A stretch of DNA of 64,000 nucleotides from Massilia phosphatilytica (GTDB lineage: Bacteria > Pseudomonadota > Gammaproteobacteria > Burkholderiales > Burkholderiaceae_D), in assembly GCF_002968015.1 (NCBI RefSeq), contig NZ_PUIP01000006.1, positions 1 through 64,000 on the forward strand, written 5' to 3'. The notes under the pieces were generated by a model that saw nothing but the letters and a program-made list of their open reading frames with translations, did not search any database and was not told the DNA's origin. Numbering within the stretch: position 1 is the stretch's first letter; every line of letters starts with the position of its first letter. Shown one piece after another: positions 59,923 through 64,000 of the stretch. The translations under genes were made by a program, and so were the position numbers.

Positions 59923-62900
59923 GCCGGGTTGCATGGACGAGCGCATTCTCCGGCGCCGCAGCAGCAGATACACGGCCGGCACCACGAACATCGACAGCAG
60001 CGGCGCCGTGATCATTCCGCCCACCATCGGTGCCGCGATCCGCTGCATGATCTCCGAGCCGGTGCCACCCCCGACCATGGCCGGGACCAGGCCGGCGACG
60101 ATCACCGCGACCGTCATCGCCTTCGGCCGCACACGCAGCACCGCGCCCTCGCGGATCGCATCGACGAGGTCGGCCTCGCTGTCCCTGCCCTCGGCCAGCC
60201 TCCCGTCCCACGCCTGCTTCAGGTACAGCAGCATGATCACGCCGAACTCCGCCGACACGCCCGCAAGCGCGATGAAGCCGACCCCGCTCGCCACCGACAG
60301 GTTGTATCCCAGCAGCCACAGGAGCCAGGCGCCGCCGGCCAGCGCGAACGGCAGGGTTGCCATGATCAGCGCGGCCTCGTCGACGCGGCCGAACGTCACG
60401 TACAGCAGCACGAAGATGATGGCCAGGGTCGCCGGCACGACGACCTGCATCCGCGCGACAGCACGTTCGAGGTATTCGAACTGCCCGGACCACGACACCG
60501 AATACCCGGCCGGCAGCCGCACGTCCCGCGCGACGACGCGCTGCATCTCCCTGACCACCGAGGTCAGGTCGCGCCCGCGCACGTCGACGTACACCCAGCC
60601 CGACAGCCGCGCGTTCTCGCTCTTGAGCATGGTCGGGCCGTCGGCGATGCGGATGGCGGCCACGTCGCCGAGGCGGATCTGTGCGCCCGCCTCGGTGAGC
60701 ACCGGCAGCGCGCGCAGCTTCTCCAGCGAGTCGCGCACGTCGCGCGGATAGCGCACGCTGATCGGGAAGCGCTGCAGGCCTTCCACCGTCTCGCCGACGT
60801 TCTCGCCGCCGACCGCCGACGCGATCACGCCCTGCACGTCCGCGACGTTCATGCCGAAGCGCGCCGCCGCCGCGCGGTCGATCCGCACGTCGACATAGCG
60901 CCCGCCGTTCAGCCGCTCGGCCAGGGCCGAAGCCACGCCCGGCACCTTGCGCACGGCAGCGTCGAGCGCGCCCGTGATGCGGTCGATCTCCTGCAGGTCC
61001 GCGCCCGCCACCTTGATGCCGACCGGGCTTTTCACGCCCGTCGCCAGCATGTCGATGCGGTTGCGGATCGGCGGCACCCAGACATTCGACAGCCCCGGCA
61101 CTTTTACAATGCGATCGAGCTCCTCGACGAGCTTGTCCGGCGTCATCCCCGCACGCCACTGGTCGCGCGGCTTGAACTGGATCGTCGTCTCGAACATCTC
61201 CAGCGGCGCCGGGTCGGTCGCGGTCTCCGCCCTGCCCGCCTTGCCGAACACGGTCTGCACCTCGGGCACGGTCTTGATCAGGCGATCGGTCTCCTGCAGC
61301 AGTTCGGCCGCCTTGCCGATGCCGATGCCCGGCAGCGCCGACGGCATGTACAGCAGGTCGCCCTCGTCCATCGGCGGCATGAACTCGCCGCCCAGCCGGC
61401 TGACCGGCCACGCCGTCGCGAGCACGATGCAGGCCGCGAGGACGACGGTGGTCTTCGGGTGGCGCAGCACGGCGTCCAGCAGGGGCCGGTACGCGCGGAC
61501 CAGGAACCGGTTCAGCGGATTCGCGTCTTCGCGCGGGATCCTGCCGCGGACCAGAGTCCCCATCAGCACGGGAACGAGCGTCACCGCGAGCCCCGCGGCC
61601 GCGGCCATCGCATACGTCTTGGTAAAAGCCAGCGGCGCGAACAGCCTGCCTTCCTGCGCCTCCAGCGCGAACACGGGAACGAAGGACAGCACGACGATCA
61701 GCAGCGAGAAGAACAGCGCGGGACCGACCTCGACAGCCGCCGCCTCGATCACCCGCCAGTGCGCCGCGCCGTCGATCCGCGCGCCGGGATGCCTGTGCTG
61801 CCACGCTTCCAGGTGCTTGTGCGCGTTCTCGATCATCACGACGGCCGCGTCGACCATCGCCCCGATTGCGATCGCGATGCCGCCCAGCGACATGATGTTC
61901 GCGTTCACGCCCTGGTAATGCATGATGATGTACGCGGCCAGGATCCCCAGCGGCAGCGAGACGATGGCGACGAGCGCGGAGCGCAGGTGGAACAGGAACA
62001 GCGCGCAGACGACGGCGACGACGATGAATTCCTCGATCAGCTTGTGCTCCAGGTTCGTCACCGCGCGCGTGATCAGGCCGGAGCGATCGTACGTCGGCAC
62101 GATTTCCACGCCCGCCGGCAGGCTGGCCTTGATCTGGGCGAGCTTCGCCTTCACCGCAGCGATGGTCGCGAGCGCGTTCTTCCCCGAGCGCATGACGACG
62201 ATGCCGCCGGCGACCTCGCCTTCGCCATCCAGATCCGCGACGCCGCGCCGCATCTCGGGGCCGACCTGCACGCGTGCCACATCGCCCACCGTCACGGGCA
62301 CGCCGCCGCTGCCCGTCGCCAGCGGGATGTGCCGGAAGTCGTCGAGCGACGCCAGGTAGCCGGATGCGCGCACCATGTATTCGGCCTCGCCCAGTTCGAG
62401 CACCGAGCCGCCCGCTTCCTGGTTCGCTTTCCTGACCGCGTCGATCACGCGCGCATGCGTGATGCCATAGGCGCGCAGCCGGTCCGGGTCGAGCTGGATC
62501 TGGTACTGGCGCACCATCCCGCCGATGCTCGCCACTTCCGCCACGTTCGGCACTGTCTTGAGTTCGTACTTCAGGAACCAGTCCTGCAGCGCGCGCAGCT
62601 GCGCCAGGTCGTGCCGGCCAGTGCGGTCGACGAGCGCATATTCGTAGACCCACCCGATGCCCGTCGCATCCGGTCCCAGCGACGGTTTCGCCTGCGGCGG
62701 CAGGCGCGCCTGCGTCTGGTTCAGGTATTCCAGCACGCGCGAGCGCGCCCAGTACGGATCGGTACCATCCTCGAACAGGATGTACACGAAGGAATCGCCG
62801 AAGAACGAGTAGCCGCGCACGCTGCGCGCGCCCGGCACCGACAGCATCGTGGTCGTGAGCGGATAAGTGACCTGGTTCTCGACGATCTGCGGTGCCTGGC

Positions 62901-63063
62901 CCGGATACGTCGTGCGGATGATGACCTGCACGTCCGACAGGTCCGGCAGTGCATCGACGGGCGTGCGCTGCACGGCCCAGATGCCCCAGGCCGCGAGGCC
63001 GACGGTCGCGAGCAGCACGAGGAAGCGGTTGGCGATCGACCAGCGGATCAGGCGCGCGATCAT
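59902..63063 (-). CDS. cusA: CusA-family RND heavy-metal efflux pump
   Basis: The 1053-residue inner-membrane proton antiporter belongs to the heavy-metal (HME) RND group. It has [18 protein letters not shown] at the N-terminus, the helix-4 proton-relay segment [19 protein letters not shown], and the [18 protein letters not shown] helix at the end. Methionines near the middle ([17 protein letters not shown]) support the Cu(I)/Ag(I) subtype. It pumps metal out with CusB and an outer-membrane channel. The start overlaps cusB by 4 nt (ATGA). Confidence 0.93.
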   Translation of the reverse strand: MIARLIRWSIANRFLVLLATVGLAAWGIWAVQRTPVDALPDLSDVQVIIRTTYPGQAPQIVENQVTYPLTTTMLSVPGARSVRGYSFFGDSFVYILFEDGTDPYWARSRVLEYLNQTQARLPPQAKPSLGPDATGIGWVYEYALVDRTGRHDLAQLRALQDWFLKYELKTVPNVAEVASIGGMVRQYQIQLDPDRLRAYGITHARVIDAVRKANQEAGGSVLELGEAEYMVRASGYLASLDDFRHIPLATGSGGVPVTVGDVARVQVGPEMRRGVADLDGEGEVAGGIVVMRSGKNALATIAAVKAKLAQIKASLPAGVEIVPTYDRSGLITRAVTNLEHKLIEEFIVVAVVCALFLFHLRSALVAIVSLPLGILAAYIIMHYQGVNANIMSLGGIAIAIGAMVDAAVVMIENAHKHLEAWQHRHPGARIDGAAHWRVIEAAAVEVGPALFFSLLIVVLSFVPVFALEAQEGRLFAPLAFTKTYAMAAAAGLAVTLVPVLMGTLVRGRIPREDANPLNRFLVRAYRPLLDAVLRHPKTTVVLAACIVLATAWPVSRLGGEFMPPMDEGDLLYMPSALPGIGIGKAAELLQETDRLIKTVPEVQTVFGKAGRAETATDPAPLEMFETTIQFKPRDQWRAGMTPDKLVEELDRIVKVPGLSNVWVPPIRNRIDMLATGVKSPVGIKVAGADLQEIDRITGALDAAVRKVPGVASALAERLNGGRYVDVRIDRAAAARFGMNVADVQGVIASAVGGENVGETVEGLQRFPISVRYPRDVRDSLEKLRALPVLTEAGAQIRLGDVAAIRIADGPTMLKSENARLSGWVYVDVRGRDLTSVVREMQRVVARDVRLPAGYSVSWSGQFEYLERAVARMQVVVPATLAIIFVLLYVTFGRVDEAALIMATLPFALAGGAWLLWLLGYNLSVASGVGFIALAGVSAEFGVIMLLYLKQAWDGRLAEGRDSEADLVDAIREGAVLRVRPKAMTVAVIVAGLVPAMVGGGTGSEIMQRIAAPMVGGMITAPLLSMFVVPAVYLLLRRRRMRSSMQPGLRPELL

Positions 63064-64000
63064 TGGCCGCCTCCGGCTGCGGTGCGCGCCATCGAGACGA
63101 TCTCGAACCCGCCCTTGCCGCCCTTGCGGAATGCGAACGCCACGGTATCTCCGACCCTGATGTCCTGCGGCAGCCCGCCGGCCGGCAGCGTGAAGCCCAT
63201 GGTCATCGGTGGCCACTTCAGGCTGGGGACCGGGCCATGTGAGATCGTCACCTCGTCCTTGCCGATCCGCTCGACCTTGCCGGCCGCGCGATGGGCCGCC
63301 GTTCCGCCGAGGCGTTGCACCGTGCCGCGCAGGCTCGCCTCGGAATCGATCAGGAACTGGCCCGACGCGACGACCTTCTGTCCTTCTTCCAGGCCACTGA
63401 GCACTTCGGTCTGGCCGTTGGCCTCGGCCCCCGTGACGATGTCGGCCGGCGCGAACGTGCCATCGGCCGCCACCGTGATCGCGACCGTGCGTTCGCCCGT
63501 CTGGATCACGGCCTCGGACGGCACGAGCAGCGCCGCGCGGCCCTGTGCCGGTACCATGTGGATCGTCGCGAACATGCCCGGCACCAGTTTGCCGCCGGGG
63601 TTCGCGACCTCGATCCGCGCCTTCAACGTGCGCGTGGCGGCGCTGACCTCGGGCAGCAGGGCCTCGACCTTGCCGCTGAACGCCATGCCGGGGAACGCGG
63701 GGCTGGTGGCCTGCACGATCATCCCGGGCCGCACCCGTGCCGCCGCGCTCTCGGGCACCTCGGCATTGACCCAGACGGACCGCAAGCCGTTGATCCGGAA
63801 CAGCGGCGCACCCGGCGTGACCGTCATGCCTTCACGCACCGACAGTTCGCTGACGACGCCGTCGACCGGCGCCGTGACGGTGATGCGCGGACTGACCTGT
63901 GTCCGTGCGCTGACCTGCGCGACCTGCGCCTCGGTCATGCCGGCCAGCCGCATCCGCTGCCGGGCCGCGTCGAGCAGGCCCGCCGTGTCCGCGCCGGCCG
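63060..64000 (-). CDS. cusB: CusB-type membrane fusion protein with C-terminal CusF-like domain (5' end outside window)
   Basis: The visible part (about 310 residues) covers the barrel-sandwich, beta-barrel and membrane-proximal domains of the CusB family ([22 protein letters not shown]). It then has a C-terminal CusF-like metal-binding domain with the pattern H[13 protein letters not shown] (His, Trp, two Met). CusF-type sites bind Cu(I) or Ag(I). In E. coli CusF is a separate protein; here it is fused to CusB. The gene continues beyond the right edge, so the start is not seen. Confidence 0.92.
   Translation of the reverse strand, partial: AGADTAGLLDAARQRMRLAGMTEAQVAQVSARTQVSPRITVTAPVDGVVSELSVREGMTVTPGAPLFRINGLRSVWVNAEVPESAAARVRPGMIVQATSPAFPGMAFSGKVEALLPEVSAATRTLKARIEVANPGGKLVPGMFATIHMVPAQGRAALLVPSEAVIQTGERTVAITVAADGTFAPADIVTGAEANGQTEVLSGLEEGQKVVASGQFLIDSEASLRGTVQRLGGTAAHRAAGKVERIGKDEVTISHGPVPSLKWPPMTMGFTLPAGGLPQDIRVGDTVAFAFRKGGKGGFEIVSMARTAAGGGQ

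Overview
The window is GC-rich chromosomal DNA of a betaproteobacterium. A Massilia/Telluria/Janthinobacterium-type member of the Oxalobacteraceae fits best: betaproteobacterial sdhCD, an Azoarcus-like aerobic 2-aminobenzoyl-CoA cluster, a PEP-CTERM protein, and a large TonB-dependent polysaccharide locus. This assignment is inferred from gene content, not from a marker gene. No tRNA, rRNA, CRISPR array or insertion sequence was seen.

Left end (1-9.2 kb): sdhC and the start of sdhD, a divergent LysR regulator, a two-gene unit of a haem-oxygenase-like diiron protein plus cyanophycin synthetase (cphA), an APC amino-acid permease, a metallophosphoesterase and a LysE-type exporter. At 9.4-12.9 kb a sulfur-acquisition operon follows: an SfnB/DszC-like flavin enzyme and a MetNIQ-like ABC transporter. 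Then come a PerM-type permease and a tiny secreted protein.

Signalling block (15.4-20.8 kb): a transmembrane Ser/Thr kinase with TPR repeats, a 128-residue protein of unknown function, a sigma-54 activator with a degenerate FHA domain, and a divergent HTH-AAA ATPase gene preceded by a consensus -24/-12 promoter. Palindromes near the activator look like enhancer sites. This reads as one phospho-signalling module with an unknown output. A few small unrelated genes follow (M15 peptidase, DUF427, DUF2784, SYLF).

Polysaccharide locus (23.3-52.3 kb): two secreted alginate-lyase-superfamily proteins, a PEP-CTERM protein, kduI, kduD, a KDG kinase, an unassigned mutarotase-fold protein, an AGE-family epimerase, a fructokinase-like kinase, an oligosaccharide MFS symporter, GH88, a LacI regulator, GH43, two GH51 paralogues, a TonB-dependent receptor, GH2 and GH28. 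About ten copies of a LacI-type operator (TTGTTATCGATAACAA-like) sit at its promoters, so one regulator probably controls the whole locus. The combined gene content suggests lyase products of the type unsaturated uronate-mannose: GH88 would split them, Kdu enzymes would process the uronate, and the epimerase plus kinase would process mannose. That suggests a glucuronomannan-type backbone with arabinose and galactose side chains. A terminator-ended, operator-controlled small RNA candidate lies between the first lyase and kduI.

Right end (52.3-64 kb): an operon for aerobic anthranilate breakdown through 2-aminobenzoyl-CoA (ligase, monooxygenase/reductase, SDR, MarR, enoyl-CoA hydratase, acyl-CoA dehydrogenase, RidA). 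Its probable MarR operator overlaps the 3' end of the upstream cusA gene. CusA and a CusB with a fused CusF-like metal-binding domain end the window; cusB runs off the edge.
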